Below, piece by piece: positions 53,551 through 64,000 of a DNA stretch of 64,000 nt. The stretch lies in assembly GCF_018320785.1 (NCBI RefSeq), contig NC_054886.1:35028110-35092109 (forward strand), read 5' to 3'. The stretch is from Cheilinus undulatus. Its lineage: Eukaryota > Chordata > Actinopteri > Labriformes > Labridae. Positions within the stretch are counted from its first letter, which is position 1. Each line of letters starts with the position of its first letter. A program made the position numbers and the translations under genes. Under the pieces are notes generated by a model. That model was not told the DNA's origin and searched no databases. It worked only from the letters and a program-made list of their open reading frames with translations.

Positions 53551-56500
53551 ATGGAAGGGGTAAACGTAATGTTTGGCACCCAGGTGGACTTCATGGAGTA
53601 CGAGCTGTCTAAAGCGGAGATACTGAGAGGAATCGTTACCGAGAAGCTGTCGACGGCAGCGCGGGAGATCTTCGCGGTGGTCGAGAGAACCGTGGCCGGG
53701 TATGAGGAGGAGGCGGCGGGTACGAGGCAGGAGATCGACCGGCCTAGAGTCATTCTCTGTCGGATAGGTGGTGGGTAACTGATGCTGTGGACCAAACACA
53801 ACATAAAACCTGATCATGTTAAAGATCTAAACAAAGAGAAGGCCTACATCCGATAAAGACAATTACCGGGATAATTCCAGTTTAACTGAAACATCACCTC
53901 CGCCTCCTCTGACTCTAAATAATGAGAATCCTCCATTTTCTGTCCCGATTTTAATCGATACTCCCCCCATTTCTAATGATCGATATGCCAGTGAATTCAG
54001 TGTTGATGGGACGGTTTTTTAATTTCTGTCTTTTAGTAGCTTTCCCCCCATGAATCCAAAGAGAAACCCCAGACTAATGAAGATGCTCCCAGTGCATGTT
54101 AGGAGATGATAATGGTTGATCATGCTCCAGTTAGGGTAAACTGGTCTGAAACCATTTTCTCTGGTTTAACTGGGGGACTGGGACAGCTTATTTAATCACT
54201 CGTGATGTGGGAAACTGATTCAGTTAGTTTAAATATTTTTGATTCATTGAGTTCAGCAGTGTGAAAAGTTAAAGCTTCATTGAACCTGTTTTACAGAAGA
54301 AAGCACTGTTTTCTAGGAATGCTGTAAATATCAGCATAATGTTGGTATAAGGAGATGTCAGTCTATATCAGCTGTAAATATCAGTCTATGTCAGCTGTAA
54401 ATATCAGTCTATATCAGCTGTAAATATCAGTCTGTATCAGCAGTAAATATCAGTCTATATCAGCTGTAAATATCAGTCTGTATCAGCTGTAAATATCAGT
54501 CTATATCAGCTGTAAATATCAGTCTATGTCAGCTGTAAATATCAGTCTATATCAGCTGTAAATATCAGTCTGTATCAGCAGTAAATATCAGTCTATATCA
54601 GCTGTAAATATCAGTCTGTATCAGCTTTAAATATCAGTCTATATCAGCTGTAAATATCAGTCTATATCGGCTGTAAATATCAGTCTATATCAGCTGTAAA
54701 TATCAGTCTATATCGGCTGTAAATATCAGTCTATATCAGCTGTAAATATCAGTCTATATTGGCTGTAAAAATCAGTCTATATCAGCCGTAAATATCAGTG
54801 TATATCAGCAGTAAATATCAGTCTGTATCAGCTGTAAATATCAGTCTATATCAGCTGTAAATATCAGTCTATATTTGCAGTAAATATCAGTCTATATCAG
54901 CTGTAAAAATCAGTCTATATCAGCAGTAAATATCAGTGTATATCAGCAGTTAATATCAGTCTATATCAGCTGTAAATATCAGTCTATATTTGCAGTAAAT
55001 ATCAGTCTATATCAGCTGTAAAAATCAGTCTATATCAGCAGTAAATATCAGTCTATATCAGCAGTAAATATCAGTCTGTATCAGCTGTAAATATCAGTCT
55101 ATGTCAGCTGTAAATATCAGTCTATATCAGCAGTAAATATCAGTCTGTATCAGCTGTAAATATCAGTCTATATCAGCTGTAAATATCAGTCTGTATCAGC
55201 TGTAAAAATCAGTCTATGTCAGCTGTAAATATCAGTCTATATCAGCTGTAAATATCAGTCTGTATCAGCTGTAAAAATCAGTCTATGTCAGCTGTAAATA
55301 TCAGTCTATATCAGCTGTAAATATCAGTCTATATCAGCTGTAAATATCAGTCTATATCAGCTGTAAAAATCAGTCTATATCAGCAGTAAATATCAGTCTA
55401 TATCAGCAGTAAATATCAGTCTGTATCAGCTGTAAATATCAGTCTATATCAGCTGTAAATATCAGTCTATATTTGCAGTAAATATCAGTCTATATCGGCT
55501 GTAAATATCAGTCTATATCGGCAGTAAATATCAGTCTATATCAGCTGTAAATATCAGTCTATATCGGCTGTAAATATCAGTCTATATCAGCTGTAAAAAT
55601 CAGTCTATATCAGCAGTAAATATCAGTGTATATCAGCTGTAAAAATCAGTCTATATCAGCTGTAAAAATCAGTCTATATCGGCTGTAAAAATCAGTCTGT
55701 CTCAGCTGTAAATATCAGTCTATATCAGCTGTAAATATCAGTCTATATCAGCTGTAAATATCAGTCTATATCAGCTGTAAATATCAGTCTATTTGAGCTG
55801 TAAAAATCAGTCTATATCGGCTGTAAAAATCAGTCTGTCTCAGCTGTAAAAATCAGTATGTATCAGCTGTAAAAATCAGTCTATATCGGCTGTACATATC
55901 AGTTTATATCAGCTTTTAATATCAGTCTATATCAGCTGTAAATATCAGTCTATATCGGCTGTACATATCAGTTTATATCAGCTTTAAATATCAGTCTATA
56001 TCGGCTGTAAATATCAGTCTATATCAGCTGTAAATATCAGTCTATATCGGCTGTAAATAGTCCATCTCAGCTGTAAATATCAGTCTATATTTGCTGTAAA
56101 TATCAGTCTATATCGGCTGTAAAAATCAGTCTATATCAGCTGTAAATATCAGTCTGTATCAGCTGTAAATATCAGTCTATCTCAGCTGTAAATATCAATC
56201 TATATCGGCTGTAAAAATCAGTCTATCTCAGCTGTAAATATCAGTCTCTCTCAGCTGTAAATATCAGTCTATATCAGCTGTAAATATCAGTCTATCTCAG
56301 CTGTAAATATCAGTCTATCTCAACTGTAAATATCAGTCTCTCTCAGCTGTAAATATCAGACTTTATAAGCTGTAAATATAAGTCTAGATCAGCTGTAAAA
56401 ACCAGTCTACATCAGCTGTAAAAAAATAGTCTATATCAGCTGTAAATATCAGTCTATTTGAGCTGTAAAAATCAGTCTATATCGGCTGTAAAAATCAGTC

Positions 56501-59500
56501 TGTCTCAGCTGTAAAAATCAGTCTATATCGTCTGTAAACATCAGTCTGTCTCAGCTGTAAAAATCAGTCTATATCGGCTGTAAACATCAGTCTATTTCAG
56601 CTGTAAATATCAGTCTATATCAGCTGTAAAAATCCGTCTATATCAGCTGTAAACATCAGTCTATAAATTGGCTGTAAACATCAGTCTGTCTCAGCTGTAA
56701 AAATTAGTCTATATCGGCTGTAAAAATCAGTCTATATCAGCTGTAAAAATCAGTCTATATCAGCTGTAAATATCAGTCTATATATTGGCTGTAAAAATCC
56801 GTCTATATCAGTTTTAAAAATCAGTCTATCTCAGCTGTAAATATCAGTCTATATCAGCTGTAAATATCAGTCTATATCAGCTGTAAATATCAGTCTCTCT
56901 CAGCTGTAAATATCAGTCTATATCAGTTTGAAATATCAGTCTATATCAGTTTGAAATATCAGTCTTCATCAGCTGTAAATATCAGTCTATATCAGTTTGA
57001 AATATCAGTCTTCATCAGCTGTAAATATCAGTCTATATCAGCTGTAAATATCAGTCTATTTAGCCATAAATATCAGTCTTTATCAGTTTTAAATATCAGT
57101 CTATATCAGCCGTAAATATCAGTCTATATCAGCTGTAAATATCAATCTATATCAGCTTTTAATATCAGTCTATATCAGTCGTAAATATTAGTCTATATCA
57201 GTTTGAAATATCAGTCTATATCAGTTATAAATATTAGTCTATATCAGCCGTAAATATTAGTTTATATCAGTTTGAAATATCAGTCTATATCAGTTTTAAA
57301 TATCAGTCTATATCAGCTGTAAATATCAATCAAATCAGCTATAAAAATCAGTCTATATCAGCTGTAAATATCAGTCTATATCAGCTGTAAATATCAGTCT
57401 ATATCAGTTTGAAATATCAGTCTATATTAGCTGTTAATATAAGTTTCTATCTGCTGTAAACATCTGGCTTAGGCTTGGTATCGGCACTCGACCCTGATAC
57501 TGCTATCAGAGCTTCACTAGCACAGGCATGAGTTTCTCCCTCCATTATCTTCTGCTCATCTGGGGACTAGCGGTGGTAGCAGCAGGTTAAACAAGTTGAC
57601 CCAGGCATCCTTCTTCAGGTGTCAAGTATTAACATCCTTTTTAACTCATCCACAGAGATAGTGAGAGGAATCGTTACAGAGAAACTGACAACAGCCGGAT
57701 GGGAGATCTTCGCAGTCGTAGAGAGAACCGTAGCCGGGTATGAGGAGGAGGCGGCGGGTCTGAGGCAGGAGATTGACCGTCAGAGGATCCAGCTGGAGGC
57801 TATTCTTCGTCCTCGGGTCACTCTCTGTAGGATAGGTGAGGATCTGACTCTGTTATCTACATTACACCTAAAGAGCTGATGGTTTCACTGATTTAAAGAA
57901 GGGGTAGACCTTCATTTCACTCAACTATTTTACTTCAGTGCTTCCTGTTTTTGCTACCTAATAGTCAACACTGGCTAAGCCAAAAGTACCCTCAAGGATG
58001 GGAGGTTTTCACAGTCTTGTACAGAAGTAGAAGGGTGTGTCCATGGGTTCTTCAAAGTTTGATGTCTCAAATGGATTAGAATATTTTCTTAAAATAAAAA
58101 GAGCAAATCCACAACCAAACTGATATATCTTTATGGTATACAAATAAACTTGCCTTGCCTTATGTTGCACCAATGCTATTATTACAAGTTTACAGGTCTT
58201 TCCCAGCAGTTGCTTCCATGTTGACCCATTAGTCGCCATGAAACAGGATGTTGTTTTAAATGGAGCTTAAACCACTTGTACTACCTTAGTGGTGCCCCAC
58301 TGAATTAAAAGGATTTTAAGATTTGATAGGTATGTTATCATGCTAAAAAAAAAAAAAAAAAAAAAAAAAAGGTCTCTTGGACCCATATCGCCACCCAAAC
58401 AGGATGTCCGCCTCTTTGATTTTATGTTGACCAGCGCTGGAGAGAGTGGACATTTCCAGCCATCATTGTTAATTTAACTGCTCCTACAAAATGAATTCAA
58501 AACCATGTAACCTTTTTGTAGGGCTAGAATATACCTTGTTCCTTTGGTGGTTCCTCAAAGTTTGTCTTGCCGTGTAACAGGAAGTGACTGTTGTTCGAGC
58601 ATACAGGGTGCAGATTGCGCCAAATTGTCCTTGTGTCATGACAGCTCACTTCCTAACATATCTGTGTCCCAACTGTCAAAGCGCCACCTACTGAGACTCA
58701 GTATGACCTGCATGGCATGATTCAGGTGGTTGCTATAACGTGTGCTGATACGTCCTTTGTAAAAGACATAGCAGTTCCTCACCGTTTAACCCTTCAGTGT
58801 CTGATAGACATCACTGAGACAGCCCATTTTGCAGTTGTGCCACACCCCCAGTGTGTGCCCAACCCTGGCATGTGCAGAAGTGCAAGGTTGGGTTCAGTGC
58901 TGCTTGCTAGTATGAAATGTTTAAATGATCAGACTTGGCCAGAGAAGTCTTTTAAAGTGTCTTAGTTGCTCAAACGTTGGTGATGTTTCGGCACCAAAAT
59001 GTTGCCAACATATTTCTACAACTGGTGCTATGTGCAGCGGTTTGCTTGCACATTTAGATTGAAAGATATGAAAAATATAGGGGTGCGAAGTATCTGAAAA
59101 CAGTTGGTTGAATAAATCTTTGAAACCTTTATTTCTGATCCAGATGAACCTGAATGTGAAGAGGAGGCAGACTGGGAAGGTGGGATATTAGAGGAGGAAG
59201 GCCGGCAGACACGTATGCCTTTTACATTTATTAAGATACCTGCTATACTTTTACTTTTAGTATTTATGTTTTTCTTAGTTTTAGTTGCAGAGTCTGTGTA
59301 TTCCAAAACAAGATTTAAGAGCTCTTTTTTTCTTCTCATTTGTTCAGATGGGAACAATTCGTGGGGAGGACTCAGCAGCCACAATCAGTATAATGAGGAG
59401 TCACTGGCCCCCTCATTTCATGAAGACATTAAGGACCCAGATTTCCAGATGAAAAATACAAGGTTCAAATGTGATGTGAAAAAACTAATGAATATGTCAC

Positions 59501-62500
59501 CCTGAAGGTGAGAAGTTAAATTCTGATTAAAGGATTGTTTGTGATTTTCCTTGATTTAATTTTGTCCTTGCAGACGTCCAGCGTTGAAGAAAAGGGGCAG
59601 GACTACTGCCTTTATAAACCTCAGAGTCTGCCTGCTGCAGGACTCCAACATCAACATTCTTAAAAAAGGCGGTAAGATGGCAACCATAATTCCAGTAACC
59701 AATGGGGATGTTGAGCGTACAGTAACTTGAAAACTTGCACTATTTAGGCAAAGCAACTTTGCAGCTTTCTCTGCTGCTTCGACAGTTTTGCAAGTGGGTG
59801 GAGATTCACGTTTTAGAGTAAGCAGCTTTGTCTGTTTCACATTGTCCCCATCTGGCCTCCGGGTCATACATGGCCTGTGAGGCCATTTGTTCAGTTAGAT
59901 AATAATTCACATGCAGCCTGATTGATGGGAGGGAAATACTTCGACACATTTGCTGTTGTGTCACCATTGATGTTCCCAGTGGCATCATGGCAAAAAAGGA
60001 GAAAAGTTGTCAGAAACAGGCACTGAAGAGGCAGAGCCAGGGTGAGAAATAGTCATCCATATCAGGTTAGGCTGTATGCACGACACCCCTTTATATTCAA
60101 GCTTTCATGAGAGGACAGAAGAGAACCTAGATGAGTTCAGAGAAAGGAGAGGAAACACTGTGAGGAAGAGGACAAGAGAGTCAGAGCCAGGGTGACATGC
60201 CTGCCAGATTATGCTTGCTTGCTCAATGGACCCAGCAAAACCCAGGATCCCTGATTTCCACATTGTGGTATTTCGAAGTAGTTGCTAGCTTCTGTGCCAT
60301 GATACTAAAGAAAGTCCTATCGTCTGTATTCAGGAGGGAAGCCCTGGCTTACCCAAGGACTCCTTCTCCTTGGGAATTGGGCTACTTCTTGGGAATTGGG
60401 CTTCTTCTCCTTGGGAATTTGAATTTCCCTTATTCCACCCCAAGCTTTTGGTATAACTTGTTCGCCCAACGCTGTTCTTTTTTTTTTTTTTTTTTGGAAC
60501 CACATTTACAGAAAGACATCAGTTATCACATTACAGCTTGTCGTGAAATATACATTACTGCACATCTTGCTGAGTCATGTGTCTTCTCTTTTTTTTTTTT
60601 TTTTTTTTACTAACCCAAAAGAAAGTCCATTTTCTAACAATAATGCTCAACTTAAGCCAGAATGGAGAAAGAAACAAAAACATGAACAAAAAGTAAACCC
60701 TAGGAAATCCAAGCAGACAATATTTTGATATTAAACAGATTCAACAGCCTCATTCCTTAGCATCCATCAAATGCGCCAGAAAAGAGCCCCACACGTCAAG
60801 AAAGAGCTCCTCCTTCCCAGCCATTGTGCTCAACAGCTCTAGCCATTCTTTAAAAGTAGACATACTGGATGATTTCCAATGGCACAAGATAATCCTACAG
60901 CCAGTCATCAGGGCCAGACGGCACCACATTTTTTTCCGTTTTGTTATTTCAACATTAACTAGTAGTGTTCTGAAAAGGTATAAAGTGGGATTTTTAATCA
61001 AATTAATGTTAAACAACTTATTCAGGAAAGAAATTACTTTAACCCACATTATTTCTGTCCTGTCACAGTGATATAGCATATGCATCAGGGTTCCTACCTC
61101 TTTTTCACATCTCCAGCATGTGTCACTGTTCCTGAGTTTAGGTCGTGCTAATTTAGAGGGAGACCAATAGGATCTGTTTAAGATCTTATAAAAAATTAGT
61201 TGTGATTGTGCTTCATGTGAATGGCAAAACCATGAAGCAAATATTTGTTTCTAGTTATCATCTGAGATCTCCTGATCCAGGTCTCTCTCCCAACACCTCT
61301 TCAGTCCATCCAGTTTTGGCACTTGTGTGCTTCTAACATATTCATAAAATTTTGATGCTCCCTTAGTTTTCTGTTCCATCTTAAGTGAAATCTCCTGAAT
61401 GCCTGTGTTCTCTTTGAGAATATTTTTTTTTTGCAAGGATGCAATGTCTAATTTGTTAGAACTTCCAAAATTCAGAGTTATCCAACTTTTATTTGTTTTT
61501 AATTTCATCAGATGAGCTGAATCCTGCCTCATCCATCACATCTCTAATGGTGTGAATGCCGGCTCTGATCCATTTATGCCAAACAATATTCTTTTTTATC
61601 TATTAAGAGCTTTTTATTATACCATAAGGAAGATCTAGCTGTTAATGATGGATTAGATTTTGTTATTTGGTGTGCCCTTTGCCAGGATTCTCTAGCAAAG
61701 ACTAGCACAGGGTCTTTAATTGGAGCCGGCCTGTCTGTCTGTGAAAGGAACGTCTCAATAGAAAAGGGTTGTACCAACTGCTGCTCAGTTTTGACCCAAG
61801 AAGGGACCTTAGCTGGAGGAAGGTGTATTTTAGTCAGTTGAAACAGAGAAAAAGATAGATGATACCAATCTATCCTTGGTAAAGATAACCCCCCTCTATC
61901 TTTTGATGCATAAAGAATTGAATAAAGGTTTTTTTCCAGCCCAAATAAACTTTTCTATCATCAGATTATATGTTTTGATAAGTGTGGGAGGAAAGTGTAG
62001 CGGTAACATGCAGCTAACATAGTTAATCTTAGGAGTTATAATCACCCAACACTATTCTTGATAAGTCCCAGAAGAATCTAAATAGGGATGCAGAATATTA
62101 TTGGTCTGGTATCGGTATTGGCAGATATTAGCTAATAAAGGCAAATACCGGTAACAGCAGATATCAAAATTTCTGCCGATATTTACACCCGATATTTTGC
62201 CTGTGTATTTCAGCATATACTGACTGTAAAATTTGCCCGTATATACTAATAAATTAATGCAGTTTTAGGCTTAACCAACAGGCCTCTGTCAGTTGAGGCC
62301 TTTCTCTTTTTTATCCTCATTCTTTAAACTTTGAATTGTTTATTGAACTACTAAAGATTGTTTCCTTGGTTATTCTCAAACCTTAAAGTGTTTTCAAAAG
62401 GACAGAAATTTCTTGTCCAAAAAGCATAATTAAATATCGATATTGATATCGGTATTGGCTATAATGAATCTTTAAATATTGGCAAAAATCCAATATCGTG

Positions 62501-62585
62501 CATCCCTAAATCTAAAGGCACAGGTCACAGGTCCACACCTTGATGAGCACTGTCTTTGTGTGACTGCAGTATCATTGCAGCCTCT

Positions 62586-62676
<91 letters not shown>

Positions 62677-63285
62677 TGTTAATAGGGCAAAATCTTTATA
62701 TAAAGCTTTCCTAAAACTTGCGTTTTTCTTTGTTTTTTAGTGTTAAAGTCACAGTTAAAGGAGGTGAGGTGTCCTCGGGGCCTGCAGGAGGCAGAGTTCC
62801 TGGACCTGCTGAAGGTGTCCTTCCCTCAGTTGATGGGAGAGTTTGATGTTTTTACTATAAATCCCACCAGAAGACTGAAACCTCTTAAACTAAAGGTTAT
62901 GACTCCAGAGGAAATTCAAAAGGCTCTCAAGTCCGAGGGGAAAGGAAGATCTGCGCTTTATATACGGCTCAAGGTAGAACACTGTCTTATTTCAGGTGAT
63001 CCAATGCCTGGTACTGTATTTTGACACTATAAGGGAGTCAGTTTACTTTTACCAACATTTATCACCATTGAACTTGATGCCATATCCCCAAGTACTGCAA
63101 AAATGCAACTTATCTTTGTTGCGCGTGAAATGTATAGCTTTCAGTAAATGATTAACAAACTGCTGCTTCAAATGGACATGTTTGAACCTCACAAAAGGAT
63201 AAAATTTAACAGTTTGCTTGTTTTAGGGGCCAAATGAACCCCTGAGCAGCCAGGACACAACAAATGAGGAGAAACCACAGGCAAG
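53551..63285 (+). CDS. Second FiNZ-type zinc-finger gene (copy 2), 3' part not seen in the window
   Basis: Candidate exons: 53551-53767 (ATG plus FiNZ), 57656-57835 (second FiNZ, no ATG), 59144-59212, 59348-59462, 59574-59671, 62741-62973, 63227-63285. All phases agree, giving 971 nt (323 codons plus 2 nt) so far. Exons 4 and 5 have the same lengths (98 and 233 nt) as in copy 1. The first FiNZ exon has a clean 30-nt in-frame deletion (loss of QRIQLEAILR). The second lacks the first 22 codons and starts at an acceptor inside the old exon; it is 180 nt with 1-1 phases, so it can be included or skipped. Residues from exons 4-5 repeat the unnamed middle domain (NLRVCLLQDSNINILKKG, GKGRSALYIRLK). 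The zinc-finger exon expected within about 100 bp is not present by 64000; a Tc1-like insertion lies there instead. Functional status is open. Confidence 0.75.
54341..57462. repeat. 3.1-kb minisatellite of a 23-bp unit between the two FiNZ exons
   Basis: About 135 units of CTATATCAGCTGTAAATATCAGT. A few positions vary in a patterned way: TATATC/TGTATC/TATGTC, CAGC/CGGC/TTGC, and TAAATATC/TAAAAATC. Runs of identical variant order (for example around 54.40-54.50 and 54.52-54.60 kb) show that multi-unit blocks were duplicated. The right end is more degenerate, with TATCAGTTTGAAATATCAGT units. Confidence 0.95.
57836..59143. other. Intron of FiNZ-ZNF2
   Basis: Contains a 26-A run at 58345-58370 and no recognised exon. 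The sequence around 58.58-58.75 kb (CAAAGCGCCACCTACTGAGA) resembles common fish interspersed repeats but has no clear ends. Confidence 0.4.
59672..60477. other. 5' part of FiNZ-ZNF2 intron between the 98-nt and 233-nt exons
   Basis: No exon or identifiable repeat is visible. The same intron in copy 1 is 118 bp; here it has grown to about 3.1 kb by insertion of the elements that follow. Confidence 0.45.
60589..62060 (-). mobile_element. 3'-terminal fragment of an L1/Tx1-like LINE
   Basis: On the minus strand the sequence reads as the C-terminal part of an ORF2 protein. A zinc-knuckle-like block CWRCEKEVGTLMHMLYHCD lies near 61060-61140, then YLFRTLLVNVEITKRKKMW, and further upstream RESWQRAHQITKSNP and LDGLKRCWERDL. 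Frames are interrupted. The 3' end is marked by a T run on the plus strand (60589-60608), the element's poly(A) tail; another T run lies at 60478-60495. Confidence 0.7.
62083..62508. mobile_element. 426-bp non-autonomous hAT MITE with perfect 8-bp target duplication
   Basis: Ends TAGGGATGCAGAATATTATTGG-like at the left and CCAATATCGTGCATCCCTA at the right are inverted. The flanks are a perfect AATCTAAA duplication (62075-62082 and 62509-62516). The interior is AT-rich with TATCGGTATTGGC phrases and no coding capacity. It lies in an intron of FiNZ-ZNF2. Confidence 0.9.
62588..62671. repeat. Poly-A followed by (AT)n microsatellite
   Basis: A run of about 34 A (62588-62621) followed by about 25 AT dinucleotides. 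It ends 70 bp before the acceptor of the 233-nt exon of FiNZ-ZNF2. Length here is prone to polymorphism and assembly error. Confidence 0.9.
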
Positions 63286-63379
63286 GTAGGTCCAAACATG
63301 CTGGTCATGAAGTGTATTTTCTTTCGTACAAAATACTGAAATGTCCGACGTAAAAGTTAAAACAGCCATAAATAAGCCA

Positions 63380-64000
63380 CAGTGCCTGTTAAAGTATTCA
63401 CCCTGGAATAAAAACCTGTAATGTAAAACAAGTATCTGCATAAATATTCACCCCTTTAAAGTGACTGATTAATTCAACAGAGGTCCAGACAGCTTGTGCT
63501 AGTAGTCTCAGTGTCAGTATCCATGGTTACCATTGCACCATGAGGACTAAATAACACTCAGAGAAGAGGTTATTGAAAAGTCTAAGTCAGGGAATGGAAA
63601 CAAGTCTCTGAACATCCCCAAGAGTTCAGTTAAATCACATGTAAATCTGCCGAGATTAGGCCGTCCTCACAAACTGAGTGAGCGTGCAAGAAGGAGACTA
63701 GTGAGAGAGTCCACCAAGACACCCATGACTACTCTGAAGGAGCTCCAAGCTTCAGCAGCTGAGATGGAGAGACTCTGCAGACAACAACTGTTGGCCGGGT
63801 TCTTCACCAGTCAGAGCTTTATGGGAGAGTGGCAAAGAGAAAGACACTGTTGAAGAAAACTCAGATTCAGTCTGGACTAGAGTTCACCAGAAGGACTGTG
63901 GGAGACTCCATGGTCAAGAGGAAGAAAGTTCTTTGGTCTGATGAGACCAGAATGGAGCTTTGAGACCATCAGACAAGACGCCAAATACTGACGTCACCAC
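63380..64000 (+). mobile_element. Tc1-type element, left end and interior, running off the window
   Basis: It starts CAGTGCCTGTTAAAGTATTC, typical of Tc1-like inverted repeats. It continues through the same sequence as the relic at 6.92-7.40 kb (AGAGTTCAGTTAA, GGCAAAGAGAAAGACACTGT, GTTCTTTGGTCTGATGAGAC). It sits where copy 1 of the FiNZ gene has its 103-bp intron before the finger exon. Stops interrupt any transposase frame. Confidence 0.7.

Noticed and set aside
57619-57655. Independent start for the second FiNZ exon upstream of 57656
   Set aside because: The frame is open for a short way but contains no ATG, and similarity to the other FiNZ exons begins exactly at the AG acceptor. I therefore treat it as an internal exon.

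Overview
The window is vertebrate, almost certainly teleost fish, nuclear DNA. It holds split genes with GT-AG introns, low coding density, AT-rich introns full of minisatellites, and DNA transposons of hAT, piggyBac and Tc1 type plus LINE fragments. Its zinc-finger genes carry what I recognise as the fish-specific FiNZ N-terminal domain. The gene order matches the human chromosome 4q24-q25 block (GIMD1, AIMP1, then SGMS2 and LEF1), so this is conserved vertebrate synteny, possibly one of the two copies left by the teleost genome duplication.

Layout. 0.4-1.5 kb: gimd1-like GTPase (+). 1.7-8.7 kb: aimp1, a multi-tRNA-synthetase scaffold (-), tail to tail with gimd1. Its introns hold a 52-bp minisatellite, a 21-bp minisatellite and a Tc1 relic. 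9-10.3 kb: LINE end and a 37-bp minisatellite. About 11-28.6 kb: sgms2 (+), a sphingomyelin synthase with a probable distal 5' non-coding exon near 11.2 kb, a 12-kb first intron rich in transposons, and coding exons at 23.3-26.9 kb. 28.8-30.6 kb: decayed reverse-transcriptase pieces and a piggyBac-like element. 31.4-36.4 kb: a short, divergent TCF/LEF HMG-box gene (-). 36.8-37.7 kb: a degenerate GTGGCAAAATGGG array. 38.5-45.6 kb: a complete seven-exon FiNZ C2H2 zinc-finger gene (+) of 727 codons. 45.7-53.5 kb: MITEs, foldback elements and satellite-like DNA. 53.55 kb to the window end: a second, tandemly duplicated FiNZ zinc-finger gene (+). It has two FiNZ exons separated by 3.1 kb of 23-bp minisatellite, and its finger exon is not reached before the window ends.

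For the five genes complete in the window I joined exons at visible splice sites. Reading frames close exactly: gimd1 233 aa, aimp1 316 aa, sgms2 383 aa, TCF/LEF-like 212 aa, FiNZ-ZNF1 727 aa. The genes do not form one pathway; they are a syntenic block. The most unusual parts are the duplicated FiNZ locus, the truncated TCF/LEF gene without a recognisable beta-catenin-binding region, a minisatellite that copies the 3' splice site of an aimp1 exon, and apparent loss of key residues in gimd1 (P-loop lysine) and sgms2 (C-terminal palmitoylation cysteines).
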